Positions 1-11,017 of a stretch of 19,014 bases of DNA are shown here, in pieces. The notes beneath the pieces are model-generated. The model was not told the origin of the DNA, searched no databases, and saw only the letters and a program-made list of their open reading frames with translations. The number at the start of each line of letters is the position of its first letter. Within the stretch, counting starts at the first letter, position 1. The DNA comes from Nephromyces sp. MM_2019 (Eukaryota; Apicomplexa; Aconoidasida; Nephromycida), in assembly GCA_015657535.1 (NCBI GenBank), contig JADHZB010000422.1, positions 1 to 19,014 on the forward strand, in the 5' to 3' direction. A program made the position numbers and the translations under genes.

Positions 1-64
1 TACACACACACACACCCCCTATTTACACACACACACACACCCCTATTTACACACACACACACAC
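1..64. repeat. CA-rich tandem repeat at the left edge
   Basis: About two and a half copies of a unit of roughly 25 bases, made of a (CA)n run followed by CCCC(C)TATTT. On the minus strand each unit reads as a GT run, then TAAATAG, then a G run. The tract begins directly after the proposed 5' splice site of the kinase exon, so it is probably the first part of an intron. It continues past the window edge. Confidence 0.75.
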
Positions 65-921
65 CATAATTGAAGTAAATAGAATTCAATTTCTTGAGGT
101 GTACGATCATTATAAAGGGCATTCACAAGATATTCATGTGGGCCAGCCCATGACCTGTGTAAATGATAAATGTGTAACCAAGCATTAAAATATTCAGATT
201 GATATAAACGTAGTAATGAGCCTTCATTATATGTAGCCTTATTTGAACTTTTTTTTGAGTGTGAAGGTGATAGGATTACACTCTGTGGTTTTGAAATATA
301 TTCAAACGGTGTGTCTGTATCAAATATATCCCTATATTGAATTGTTACTGTGTGTGTATTGTTTGGATGGGTTGTAAGAGGTGTGTGTGTATTGTTTGGA
401 TGGGTTGTAAGAGGTGTGTGTGTGTTGTTTGGATGGGTTGTAAGAGGTGTGTGTGTGTTGTTTGGATGGGTTGTAAGAGATGTGTGTGTATTGTTTGGAT
501 GGGTTGTAAGAGGTGTGTGTGTATTGTTTGGATGGGTTGTAAGAGGTGTGTGTGTGTTGTTTGGATGGGTTGTAAGAGGTGTGTGTGTATTGTTTGGATG
601 GGTTGTAAGAGGTGTGTGGGGTGTGTGTGTGTTAGGTGTGCTTGGAGGGGTTGTTGAATCAGATTGTTGAGAAGTTGGGCTGTGTATATGTATGGGTGTA
701 ACAGAATTTTTTAAAGGTGTAAATGTGTCATCAAAATATGTATTCGAAGTATCAATATTTGCTGCAGAATTAGGGTGTGTGTGTGTGTGTGTAGAGGTAG
801 GAGGAGTGTGGGGAAGTGTAGAGGGGTGTGTGTGTATTAAATTGGAAGTGATGGTAGGAGAAGAGTTGGTATCAGAGGGTGGAGAGTCGCCATTTGTTAA
901 GTGTTCAGAGTGTGTACTCAT
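65..921 (-). CDS. Probable phosphatidylinositol 4-kinase type III beta, N-terminal exon (partial)
   Basis: This is the first exon of a minus-strand gene that continues beyond the left edge. It starts at the ATG at 921 and encodes 285 whole codons plus two bases. Residues 1-97 are Ser/Thr/Pro/His-rich and look disordered. Residues about 98-190 are eight copies of an 11-residue unit (TTHPNNTHTPL type). Residues about 232-285 resemble the helical lipid-kinase-unique region of the PI4K beta/Pik1 family: a GSLLRLYQSEYFNAWLHIYH stretch, then EYLVNALYN and EIEFYLLQL, which parallels the family's FYLPQL segment. Family members phosphorylate phosphatidylinositol to PI4P at the Golgi. The frame runs on only into CVCVC encoded by GT repeat, so I place a donor after 65 (TG|GTGTGT on the minus strand), which would restore a Cys codon. 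The catalytic domain is not in the window. The family call rests on remembered similarity over about 54 residues; another PI3/PI4-kinase relative is possible. Confidence 0.55.
350..628. repeat. 33-bp minisatellite inside coding sequence, about 8 copies
   Basis: Units begin at about 365, 398, 431, 464, 497, 530, 563 and 596, each opening with GGATGGGTTGTAAGAGG and followed by a short GT run and TTGTTT. Copies differ by one or two bases (GTATTG or GTGTTG; one AGAG to AGAT change gives Ser for Pro). Because 33 is a multiple of three, every open frame stays open through the array, including two antisense frames of about 106 codons that are probably artefacts. On the minus strand it encodes the TTHPNNTHTPL units of the kinase N-terminus. 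Confidence 0.95.
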
Positions 922-2175
922 TTTGATGTGTGTGTGTGTGCATCTGTTGTTTTGTAGGCTCGATGTTCTCTGATGGTAAGTGAGAGATTTATATAAGATT
1001 TTTTAAACTGTGTGTATATTGTAAATTTATAAAAAATGTGTGTTTATTAGGTATAGATTGTGTATGTATACTGTGTGTTAATAAGATTATGTCTAGAAGG
1101 TAAATAAGTAGAGTGTGTGTATGAATTAGGGCTATGTATTAAGAATCATTATAAATGTGTATATGTGATATCAATGGTTGTATATTTAATAACTTGGCTG
1201 AATTAATGTATATTTTGATACTGAAATGTGTGTATATATTTATTGTGTTAACAAGTTTGGATAGGTGTGTATGTAGTATATAAATATTAAAATTATATTG
1301 TGTGTGTAATAATTATTCTAATGTGTTCAACATGAATATTTTGATATAGAATTGTAACAAACCTTAATAAAATTTTGTCGTGTAAAATATAATTACATTA
1401 TATTCATGTGTGTGTGTAAATATACATATATTTTTTAATAGCGCTTATGTGTGTGTGTGTAAATCTTGATAAAATTTACAAATAAGCCACCTGTATTATA
1501 TGTGTGTAGTAGGTCTGAAGGGTTCTAGTTAAAACTCATTATATCATAAATAACCTGTGGAAATTATACAGCCCAAAGTTATGTTTATAATTACATGATG
1601 TATATATATATGTGTGTAAATATAGTGCATGAGTATATGTTTGTGTAATTACATAATGTATAGGTGTGTGCAAAATTACATAATGAATGTACGAGAAATA
1701 CATAATGTAGGTGTGTGTGTGTATATATTAGTTGGATTAAGTATATATATATATATTTATATATTTATGTATGTGTGTGTAAATTACCTGAACTGTTCAC
1801 AAAAGAGTTGAACTGGCAAAATTCAAAGTATGTAGCTACTATTTGTGTGTGTGTATGTGTATTTGATGTGAATTTTATATATGTCAAATAATTATATATA
1901 TTTGTGTATGTGTGTATTATCTGCGTAGGTGTGCCGTGTGTATTATATGTGTAGGTGTGGTGTGTGTGTTATGTGCCTGTGATTGATGTGTGTATTATAT
2001 AACTATATATATATATGCGTGTGTGAATATGTGTATAAAATACAAAATGTGTGAACACTAAAAAGGTTCAAACAACTTTCAAAAATTTCAATCCGTTTGT
2101 GTATGTGTAGTATGTAAATGTTGAGAAATTCAAAGTGTTTAAATGTGTGTAATTATAAGGAATGTGTGTAGCATC
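922..2175. other. TG-rich and AT-rich non-coding stretch
   Basis: The plus strand is full of short TGTGTG tracts, often followed by TAAAT or TATATA. No open frame here has a non-repetitive protein composition; the longest (1629-1811, plus) reads mainly as Tyr/Ile/Cys/Val from repeat. It lies upstream of the minus-strand kinase gene and must hold its promoter, but I recognise no specific element. Confidence 0.6.
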
Positions 2176-2577
2176 TTAAAAGTCTTGACTATAACAAATA
2201 GACTCGGGATACTTTAATACTTGTGTATGTGTGCATGTGAGTAATTGTTTATGTGTGTATATGTTTGAGTGAGCGTGTGTATATTGTCTGTTCGTGTGTG
2301 GATACGTGTTTATGTATATATTATTTGATTGTTTGTTGATATCTATTTGTGTATGTGTTGTTTGATTGTATGTGGATATGTGTGTGTGGGTGTGCTTGTT
2401 ATGTGGATTGTGTATAATCAAGGTGTGTATTTCAGTGTATATGTTTAGGTTGTGTGGGTCTGTGTCCAGTACATGAGTTGTTTGTATAAGTTGAGTATGG
2501 GTGTGTGTAACGGTGTTAGATGAAGTTTGATATGGAGAAGAAGTCAAAATGGGTGTGTAAGATAGGGTGTGTGTCAA
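2176..2577 (-). other. Low-complexity open frame, doubtful gene (133 codons)
   Basis: An ATG-initiated frame on the CA strand whose product is dominated by Thr, His, Asn, Gln and Ile with repeated THTHT runs. It has no hydrophobic core, motif or domain that I recognise. The last dozen residues (LKYPESICYSQDF) are less repetitive, so an exon of a low-complexity protein cannot be excluded. CA-repeat DNA tends to stay open because its codons (ACA, CAC) are never stops, so I treat this as probably non-coding. Confidence 0.2.
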
Positions 2578-3733
2578 TAAGCAATTTTGGAGGTAATTTT
2601 AAAGTACAGTAGAAATTATGTTTGTTGTGTGTATATTGAAATTGGATACCATCTTTATTTATTAGCAATAAAGTTTACACACAAATTTTAATTAATTAAA
2701 TAGGAGAATAGAGTAGGGTATATATCAATTAAATATTAGACTGTTTTATATATGCACACGTTTGTGTGTTAGAATGTGTGTATTTGTATATATATATATA
2801 TTTGTTTGTGTATATCATGTTTATGTATTTATGTATGTGTTTGCGTGTATATGTTTGTGTTTTAAATGATTGTGTATCTATGTGTTTGCTTTGATGTGTG
2901 TGTATGTAAATGTGTGTGTGTGGGTGTGTGAGGGTGTGTGTTTGTTAATTTTATTATATATACACATTTATTTATATATATATGTATGGTATGTAAATAT
3001 ATGTATATATATATATCCGAATGTGTATGTAATGTAAGCGCGGTGTGTGTTTGTTGTGTGTGTGTTAATTTAATAAATTATTTGCAAATTTATTGAATTT
3101 ATGGAAATTCATAATAAATGAAATTTGTTTTAAGGTTTTACAGCAGACCCTTCTCAATACATTAAATTCATACACGCACATTTATGTATATGAATATATG
3201 TTACACACATAGACACACATCTCACATAAAAATATTATTTCCCAATATACAAACATATACACAATACAAGTACAAACACACATGTCAATACATGTTTACA
3301 CACTTTGGTAAATATAAATGTTATTTTTAGTCAAGTTACAAGATTAAATTTAAGTGTGTAATTGTGTATATATTGGACAAGATGTGCAATTTGAAATTGA
3401 GTGTGTGTGTGTGTGTCTGAGTTAGTTTGCGTGTGTGTGTTTGTGCGTGCTCTTGTGTGTGCATTTGTGTGTGCATGTGTTTGTGTGTGTATGCTTGTGT
3501 GCGTGCGTGTGTATTAGTGTCTGTGTACGTGTCTGTGTATTATGAGCTCAGCAGATTGTATGGGTATGTGCTTTAATAAAGAATTTATATAAGTGCTGGT
3601 ATTTATTTGGTTCCTAAATTTTTATCTACTATGTGTAGGTCTGTGTGCAAAATGCTTATTTATTTTTCAGATTTGTGTGTGTTGAGCTAATTCGTGCTTT
3701 TTTATAACACAAAATTTTTAGTTTTCAAGCTAT
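2578..3733. other. Non-coding TG-rich stretch with a dense TG tract
   Basis: A mosaic of TG tracts, (TA)n runs (for example around 2790-2800 and 3005-3015) and AT-rich DNA. The densest part, about 3400-3545, is nearly all TG with interspersed GC steps (TGTGCG, GTGCGTGCG). A short interval at about 3170-3300 has the opposite polarity, with ACACAC on the plus strand. No gene is supported. Confidence 0.6.
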
Positions 3734-3978
3734 TTGTGTGTTTGACATTGTGTGTGTGTGTGACATTGTGTGTGTGTTTGATATTGTTTGTGTGTGATAT
3801 GGTTTGTGTGTGTGATATTGTTGTGTGTGTGTGATGTTGTGTTTGTGTGATATTGTGTGTGTGGATAATATTGTTTGTGTGTGGTATATAGTCTTTGTGT
3901 ATGATATTGTGTGTATCCGGAGTTGCTTCTGTGTGTGATATTGTTTATATGTCTGATATTGTCGTGTGTGTCATATCC
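3734..3978. repeat. Degenerate minisatellite with a TG run plus GATATTGT core
   Basis: At least a dozen imperfect units of about 15-25 bases, each a TGTGTG run followed by GATATTGT, GACATTGT, GATGTTGT or similar. Copies have drifted, so the array looks old. The minus-strand open frame across it (87 codons, THNIT-type repeats) reflects the repeat rather than a gene. Confidence 0.85.
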
Positions 3979-3989
3979 CCACAAACTTA

Positions 3990-5160
3990 CCAACCAATAT
4001 TTTTAAAAAAACAAAGTGTACATACACCCTAAGATATCAACACTCTAGCAAATAAATCTTACTAGGACCAGCAGCTAGCACGTTCGATACTTGCCGGTAT
4101 AAATTAAACCTAGTAAACCTTACAATTATTTTATTACTATAACCTAAGAAAAACAAAACAAAACTACAGTGGCGTGAGAATAAACGAAACAGGAAATTTC
4201 AAAGGAGAATCCAAGAAGAATCTTATTCAATATATATAGGAAGGAAAAAGTAATATAAGAAAACCAACTTGTTTTCAAATCAGATTGTTCTATCTTAATT
4301 TTTCATTATTCTTTTAGAAGAACTTGTACGAGATTCTTTTGGAGTCTTAAAAATCATAGCGAATTTATTCAAGACAAAATGTTTTCAAACTTGGGAAGTA
4401 TAAAATTAACTGAAACAAACATACGCTTAACCAAATTCATAAACTTGGAACTTAACTTGTTATGTCATCTTAGTTTACCCACACCCAAATGATTCTAAGT
4501 TTATATGCTTACTTTACGCACATGTTTTACATATATAATTAGCTTAAAGATTCAATGTATTTATTAGTGATTATTCAAAATAAAATTATAACTTAGCTTT
4601 AAAGTTCAAAATATATAAATTTGATACGATTTATCAATCAACTTTTATATAAACATTAAAAAACATAAGCTTACATACCCATATCAAATACTATATATAA
4701 TATACAGTTATTAATGAAATATATCTAACATAAGTATGAAAATAAATATTATAATTTTTGATATGCAATAAACTCACACACGTTGTTATAATATATATAT
4801 ATCTTATATAGTGTATATATATTGCAATGTAACTTGTATATATATATATATATATATGTGTATAAGTAATGTGTGTGTATTGTGTAATTTTTATTTATTA
4901 TGGACTTTTAGATTACAAAAATATTTATTAGTGAAAAAAGGGTTAAGGTTAGGATTTACACAAATTTAACTCAGTTTTGATTAATTATTACACATTTTAC
5001 ACAAACTTATGCTATGGAAATTATATATATAATCACAATGATACATATTTCCTTTGTTAATCACACCTTTGTGTACCTACATACACTTTAATCAAGTATA
5101 ATTTTTTTAAACGCTCGGGTTAGCTAAAACATGTGTTAGTAGAAACTAGAAATTGCAAGT
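3990..5160. other. AT-rich island largely free of TG/CA repeats
   Basis: From about 3990 the TG-rich texture stops and the DNA becomes ordinary AT-rich sequence, with only (TA)n patches at about 4790-4860. Neither strand carries a substantial open frame. A short GGGTTAAGGTTAGGATTTA stretch at 4939-4958 resembles degenerate telomeric repeat but is not tandem. CA runs resume at about 5170. Confidence 0.6.
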
Positions 5161-5308
5161 ATACATATCCTCGACACACACACACAAACACCCTCATAAA
5201 TGTACATTATATATCACTCCTTAATATATATCCACAACAACCCAGACACAAACTCACCCTAGATACATCGTAAGTGCCCAACTCCTCATACACAACCTAC
5301 ACACACAT

Positions 5309-5563
5309 CTATTCATCTAATTCATTTGTTTTAAAATTAAATAATCGACGTAATAAATTGTTTTTTGCTTGATTAATTACATTTAATAAATCAGAGGATA
5401 AACATCCCAACCACACTCCCAAAAACAGACCTACACACATACCCCAATTAAATCCAAATATAGGCTTATCTGTCTCCTTTAAAATTTTATCAATTTCTTT
5501 ATGTGTAGAAAATTGCGTGTAAGCTAATCCACCCAATAATAAGGCTGGGAAAAGGAAACTCAT
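5309..5563 (-). CDS. Small membrane protein of unknown function (84 aa)
   Basis: A single-exon frame from ATG at 5563 to TAG at 5309-5311. Residues about 3-18 (LFPALLLGGLAYTQF) form a short hydrophobic segment. Residues 19-34 are a charged linker (THKEIDKILKETDKP). Residues about 36-63 are a second, glycine-patterned hydrophobic segment (FGFNWGMCVGLFLGVWLGC) with G-x3-G and G-x3-G spacing, a helix-packing pattern. The basic tail (NNLLRRLFNFKTNELDE) ends acidic. The frame stays open upstream to 5761, but those codons encode Tyr/Thr/His/Leu repeats from TG-rich DNA, so I prefer the internal Met where composition becomes protein-like. I do not recognise the family. A mitochondrial or ER membrane protein fits the size and topology, but that is inference. 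It could also be one exon of a larger gene. Confidence 0.55.
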   Translation of the reverse strand: MSFLFPALLLGGLAYTQFSTHKEIDKILKETDKPIFGFNWGMCVGLFLGVWLGCLSSDLLNVINQAKNNLLRRLFNFKTNELDE

Positions 5564-5805
5564 TTTAATATTAAAGTTGAATTTCCTATATTTAAAAAGT
5601 GTAGATGTGTAGGTGCAGAGGTATGTGTATTTGGAGAGTTGTGTATGTGTGTTGAGAGGTGCGTGTGTGGAAGTGTATAGAGATATGTAAAATCGGTGCA
5701 AATATGTATAGGTGAGTGCAAATGTGTAGAGATAAGGGAAAATGTGCTGAGATGTGTGCAAAGGTATAGAGATGTGGGAAAATGTTTTGGGATGAGTGCA
5801 AATAT

Positions 5806-5953
5806 GTAGATATGTATGTAAATGTGTGTAGATATGTATGTAAATGTATGTGTAGATATGTATGTAAATGTATGTGTAGATATGTATGTAAATATATGTG
5901 TAGATATGTATGTAAATGTATGTGTAGATATGTATGTAAATGTATGTGTAGAT
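5806..5953. repeat. 24-bp minisatellite, about 6 copies
   Basis: The core GTAGATATGTATGTAAAT recurs at 5806, 5828, 5852, 5876, 5900 and 5924, with a partial copy at 5948. The period is 24 bases after the first 22-base step. Copies are nearly identical, suggesting recent expansion. It lies about 240 bases upstream of the start of the minus-strand membrane-protein gene, in its presumed 5' flank. Confidence 0.93.
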
Positions 5954-7070
5954 AGGAGTGTATATTTGTAGAGATATGTCTATAGATGTATGAGGGTATC
6001 TATCTATATATATGACTAGGTAATTAGCTTTATTTGTGCAATTGTTTAAATGTGTATATTTTTACAGAGATGTGTGTGAGTTTGTAGATGTGCAAGAATT
6101 TGTAATTATTTGATTGAATATTTGCGTTTGAGAGTGTGTGAGAGCTAATTTCAATGAAAATATATAAATATAATGCTTTATGAGTATTTATGAAACTGTT
6201 AATATAATTTTAAATAAATTATGTATATGCGTGTTTAGAATACTAGTATTAAGTTGGAAAAACCAGACCTAAGATTAATTCATAGGGTGAGTGGGTGTGT
6301 GTATTTGTATATTTAAGATTGAGTGATAAGACAATCACAGAATGCCTATAGAAATTTAAACAAAGGGGAAAAATATTCAAATTTTGCTTTAATGAGTAAA
6401 CAATGAGATTTGTATGAATTTATTAAAATTCGTCCAATGTCTACACTAGATGTTAGCGAAATTTCTATTATAATTTATTCTCTATGGCTTTACACACAAA
6501 TTGCACATATATATACTTGAACACACATATATAATTATGCATACAGACTTACACACCCACACATGCAAACACACACATACACATGCACATACCAATCTAC
6601 GCATAGACAAATACCTACTTACTACACAATCTTACACACATACTCTCCCACATACACATTTAGTTCAAATACACACACACTGATGTGTGTGGATAAGCAC
6701 TAGTATTTGTAGCTTCTGTAGCTTTCAGCCAAACAAGCAATAGGTCCCATTTATACACACACAGATGCACATATGCTTACATTTACATAACTATACAGAC
6801 AAAATGTATATGTAACTGTGGAGGTACAACCATGTAATATATCTCACAGACATATATTGAAAATCCACACAGCCACACACATTAATAACACACATCACAC
6901 TCTTTTGAACTTTCCATATACATATATTCACACACAAACACCCACACATACACAGAGATATGCCTAATCTGTATCAAAAATCCCAAATTATAAATGCTGT
7001 TGTACACATCCCAAAAAGCTTACACACAAGTTTTTAATGGACACACACATTATATAAGCTCTGGTTATTC
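5954..7070. other. Non-coding stretch; TG polarity switches to CA polarity
   Basis: From 5954 to about 6140 and near 6290-6310 the plus strand is TG-rich; from about 6490 onward it is CA-rich (6490-6680, 6750-6960). The open frame at 6501-6683 (plus) is His/Thr repeat and is not supported. This interval separates the divergent membrane-protein gene (minus) and POLK (plus), so it should contain both promoters, but no core element is clear. Confidence 0.55.
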
Positions 7071-7101
7071 CTCCTAGGCATTCCTAGGCCTTTACTAGGA
7101 G
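7071..7101. promoter_or_regulatory. Inverted repeat upstream of POLK, possible regulatory site
   Basis: CTCCTAG at 7071-7077 pairs with CTAGGAG at 7095-7101 across a 17-base spacer. The direct repeat TTCCTAGGC (with a one-base variant) sits inside the structure, so CCTAGG palindromes are clustered. It lies about 270 bases upstream of the POLK start codon, in one of the few repeat-free patches there. A regulatory role is inference. Confidence 0.25.
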
Positions 7102-7369
7102 ACATAACAACGCAATACACGGGAACAAATACCGCCGTCAATTCCTCCAACCAAATTTCCTAAAATCTTAATTTCCCCCCATCAGTTGAGTAGCCTTTGT
7201 CCCACTCTACACACATTACGCATACACTCACATACTACAGACACACGATAAAAACAAACACACACTTTAAATACACACACTACACCTATACACACTTTAT
7301 AGGCTTCATTCCACAGACTACAAATCCCTAGCACAGACAACCACACACACACACACCATTTACTCAACT

Positions 7370-10300
7370 ATGAACTCTCCACCGCACACACTCTCTAACA
7401 CCCCATCTGATGGAGAGGCATTGTACAGGGAGGGCGAGGCAGCGACAAAATATGATAGGGAAGTCAATTCCCGGGAATTATTTGTCTTTGCCAACAACAA
7501 GGCGGGTGTGTGTATAAACTCCTTATCATCCATTCATCCTTTAATAGCAACTGCAATTACAAATAATTTTTTTTATCTGAACTTGTACACAATTATTTTG
7601 ATTTGCACACACAGGTATGAATAATGTAGACCGTAATAAGATTGACCAAATAATTTATGAAGCAACCAAAGATAGTGATTATTTCAAAAATGAAATAAGG
7701 TATTCATGTTTCCATATACATGTGTTTGTTTGTGTGTATATTTATATATGTGTGTGTATATATAGTCATATTTATACGTGTGGGTGTGACTGTGTGTTGT
7801 ATTTTTGTATATTGTGTGTATCTATTGCTGTATATGTATTTCTGCATTTTTGTATGTATCTTTCTATGTGTGTATATATATATTCTTGTTTGTTCAATAT
7901 TAGTTTTTGGTTAAATTTATCAAACACATGAAGATAAACCTTTACTTGTTCATTATAGATGTACAAATATTATGAATACAGTTAGACACGACTTTTATAA
8001 TATAAATTCAATATACAGTGTGTGTGTGTGTATAATATATTTTATAAACACTATATCTAAGTCACACCACATTTTACTCCGAATTTATATAGGAAGTCAG
8101 AATTAACAGATATACAAATAAATGAAATTAAGGCCAAAATGGAGAGTTTTAAGTAAGTTTTATAATGTGTTTGTGTATAATAATTTGATGTAAATATCAT
8201 AAAGATATACACACACACTTAATTTAATACTTTCATTCCATTTTTATATGTGTGTATAAAACCAGTAATTTTCACACGACTGTAAAGCAGTCTATGAGTC
8301 ATAACACGAGAGAAATAATCAAAACTTTGGAAAAAAAATTAATAAAAGAAGATGTGTATATACACATCGATATGGATATGTTTTTTTGTGCAGGTAAAAT
8401 TACGCATTTTGTATACATATGTATTCAATTGAATCATGCCACACACTAATTAATATTCCATAGCAGAATTATTAGCTTTGAATTACACTGATCTTTGGTT
8501 TTTTATTACACACATTTTTGTTGTTTTTTTTTAGTTGAAATTCGTGACAATCCTGAACTCGTAAAGAAACCAGTTGCAGTTGGAAGTAGGGGCTAATGTG
8601 TGTGTAAATTATTTTATTTGCATGTGTAAAAGTCTGCAATATACACATTCTATCATATACCCACTATATAGTGTATTATTCACATAACACTCTGTCTCGA
8701 CCCTATTTACATATATACACATTGCATTATTGTGTGTATAAATATATTATTACATTCAAGTCACTGTTTGGATACACATTTTATTGTATGTATATCATTG
8801 TGTGTCTACATATATTACTATATCTATATAATTGTATGTCTACACATATTTTATATATATTGTTGTTTTGTGTGTATATAAGGCACTTCAATGATTAGTA
8901 CGACTAATTATATTGCTCGTAAATTTGGCGTTAGAGCGGCCATGCCCGGTTTTATTGGCAAAAAATTATGTCCAGATTTAGTTTTTGTAAAGTATACACA
9001 CACATCCATTTAAATAAGCACACACATATTATTATATATGCACACCCAAATGCTTATACTTATACACACACGTGATTATAATTACACACACATATGATTA
9101 TAAATACACACACACATGATTATAAATACACACACACATGATTATAAATAGACACACACATGATTATATTTGCAGACACACATAATTATATTTACACACA
9201 CATAATTATATTTGCACACACAAAAATTACATGTATATAATTCAAATATTTCTACACCTAAGGCCAAATTATGAGAAATATAAAACCGCTTCAATAATTG
9301 TTGGAAAGGTGTGTGCATGTGTGTATGTGAGCATGTGATGTGTGTATATGTGTATATATGTGGCTTTCTGTGTGTGCATATATATGTGTGTATCTGTGTT
9401 TGTAATTCTCTGTGTGCCTATGCATGTGTGTATATACTCTGTGTGTGCCTGTATGTTTGTACATATACATAAATATGTGTGTGTGCATATCATGTGTGTA
9501 TGTATGTATATATATATATATATATATATAGTGTGTGCCTGTATGTACAGTGCGTGTTACATGAAATAGGTTTAATTGTATAATAAGTTATCACACTCAA
9601 TATGCTTGATTAGATATTTCAAGAATATGATCCAACACTTAAACAAAATTCGCTAGATGAGGCCTCACTCTATCTGACACCATACTTATTGTAAGTCTTT
9701 ACAAGTTATTATATTTCTTTTATTTGTTTATCCTTACACCTTATCACCCAAATACATACAAAAACATTTTCTAATAGCCCAAACAACACTCAGGAAGGTA
9801 TTTACAAAAATTTCACCTACATTTATCACATATATATGTATGTATTTATTTATTTGTTTATAACCTAGAAGTCACAAATACACACACAAACATATATATA
9901 TATATATAATCTAGTAGTCAAAACTATACACACGCACACATATGTATTTTTATATCCACTATAAACACTCACACATACATATATATACTGTTTAATAGGC
10001 AAAATAATATAGACACAGATGAAGATATTTACACACTAACAAATGAAATTCGGCAAAGAGTTTTCGAATCGTCAAATGGGCTAACTTGCAGTGCTGGGAT
10101 TGGCCCTTCACGTTTGATTGCCAAAATAGCTTCTGATCAACATAAACCAAATGGTGTGTGTGTTTATATGTGTGTACATATGTGTGTGGTTGTATGTGGG
10201 TGGGTGTATATGTGTACGTGTGGGTTTGTATATATGTGTGTGTGTTTAATTAAGTTAAAAATGATTTAAGACTCTTTTGTAGGTCAAACACAAGTCAAAT

Positions 10301-10978
10301 TTCATGAGGCCTTAACATTTATGTCCAATTTAAACGTACGGAAAATCCCAGGTGTTGGAAAGGTGTGTTTAAACTTTATATCTACAAAATAAGTGTTAAA
10401 TAACTTTATAGGGATTCATATTTGGCCTATTTTTCCACTAAAAATTACACACGCTACTATAACCAGCTGTTTACATAAACAGTTCCCCTACGATACATAC
10501 ACACATAAACATGACCCCCCAAAACACACAGATATAGCCCCCACGATACATGTACAAACCTTAATAGCACCCTTGACTATGTATACCCACACACACACAC
10601 GCCTATATAATACATTCACACATTTGGCACGCACATTTATTCTCTAAAGTAATATTTATAGCACCGTGAAAAGGTACTCAACTCCCTGGGTATACATACA
10701 GCTGCACAAATTCTCGAATTTGGCCCAATTGTTAGGCATGTATTCTCAGATATAACTAGTCGATTTTTATTCAGGTATATGTGCACACATACACATAAAT
10801 TAGAAAACAATTATAGCTATCACAAACAAACACACACATTATGTTCATCTATTTTTGTGTGTTTCTAACACTCCAGATACATGGATTTAAGATATGTGTG
10901 TATATTTATAGACGCAATACATGTAGAATATGCATGGGTCTAATTTGAATGTTTAGAATGTGCCAGTGTGTGTCTAAG

Positions 10979-11017
<39 letters not shown>

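Noticed and set aside
337..670. Two plus-strand frames of about 106 codons rich in CVCIVWMG or VLFGWVVRG repeats
   Set aside because: They are antisense readings of the 33-bp array; the minus-strand frame runs on at both sides into non-repetitive, family-like sequence and these do not.
3730..3993. Minus-strand frame of 87 codons
   Set aside because: It encodes only the degenerate GATATTGT/TG repeat (HTHNIT-type units) with no independent protein character.
4078..4105. tRNA-like T-arm (GCACG-TTCGATA-CTTGC)
   Set aside because: Only four of five stem pairs form, and no matching acceptor, D or anticodon stems are found on the expected side.
4939..4958. Telomere-like GGGTTAAGGTTAGGATTTA
   Set aside because: Not tandem and not at a sequence end; a short chance resemblance in AT-rich DNA.
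5592..5801. Minus-strand frame of 69 codons overlapping the upstream part of the membrane-protein frame
   Set aside because: Repetitive HLYTF/HTYT composition from TG-rich DNA, in a different frame from the supported gene.
6501..6683. Plus-strand frame rich in His and Thr
   Set aside because: Product of CA repeats with no domain, motif or hydrophobic pattern.
7182..7367. Minus-strand frame of 61 codons (CVCVWLS...) divergent from POLK
   Set aside because: Cys/Val runs come from the GT repeats of the POLK 5' flank; no protein-like segment.
8671..8898. Plus-strand 75-codon frame in POLK intron 5
   Set aside because: It is out of frame with the POLK exon that starts at 8883 and has only Tyr/Ile/Leu composition typical of AT-rich intron.
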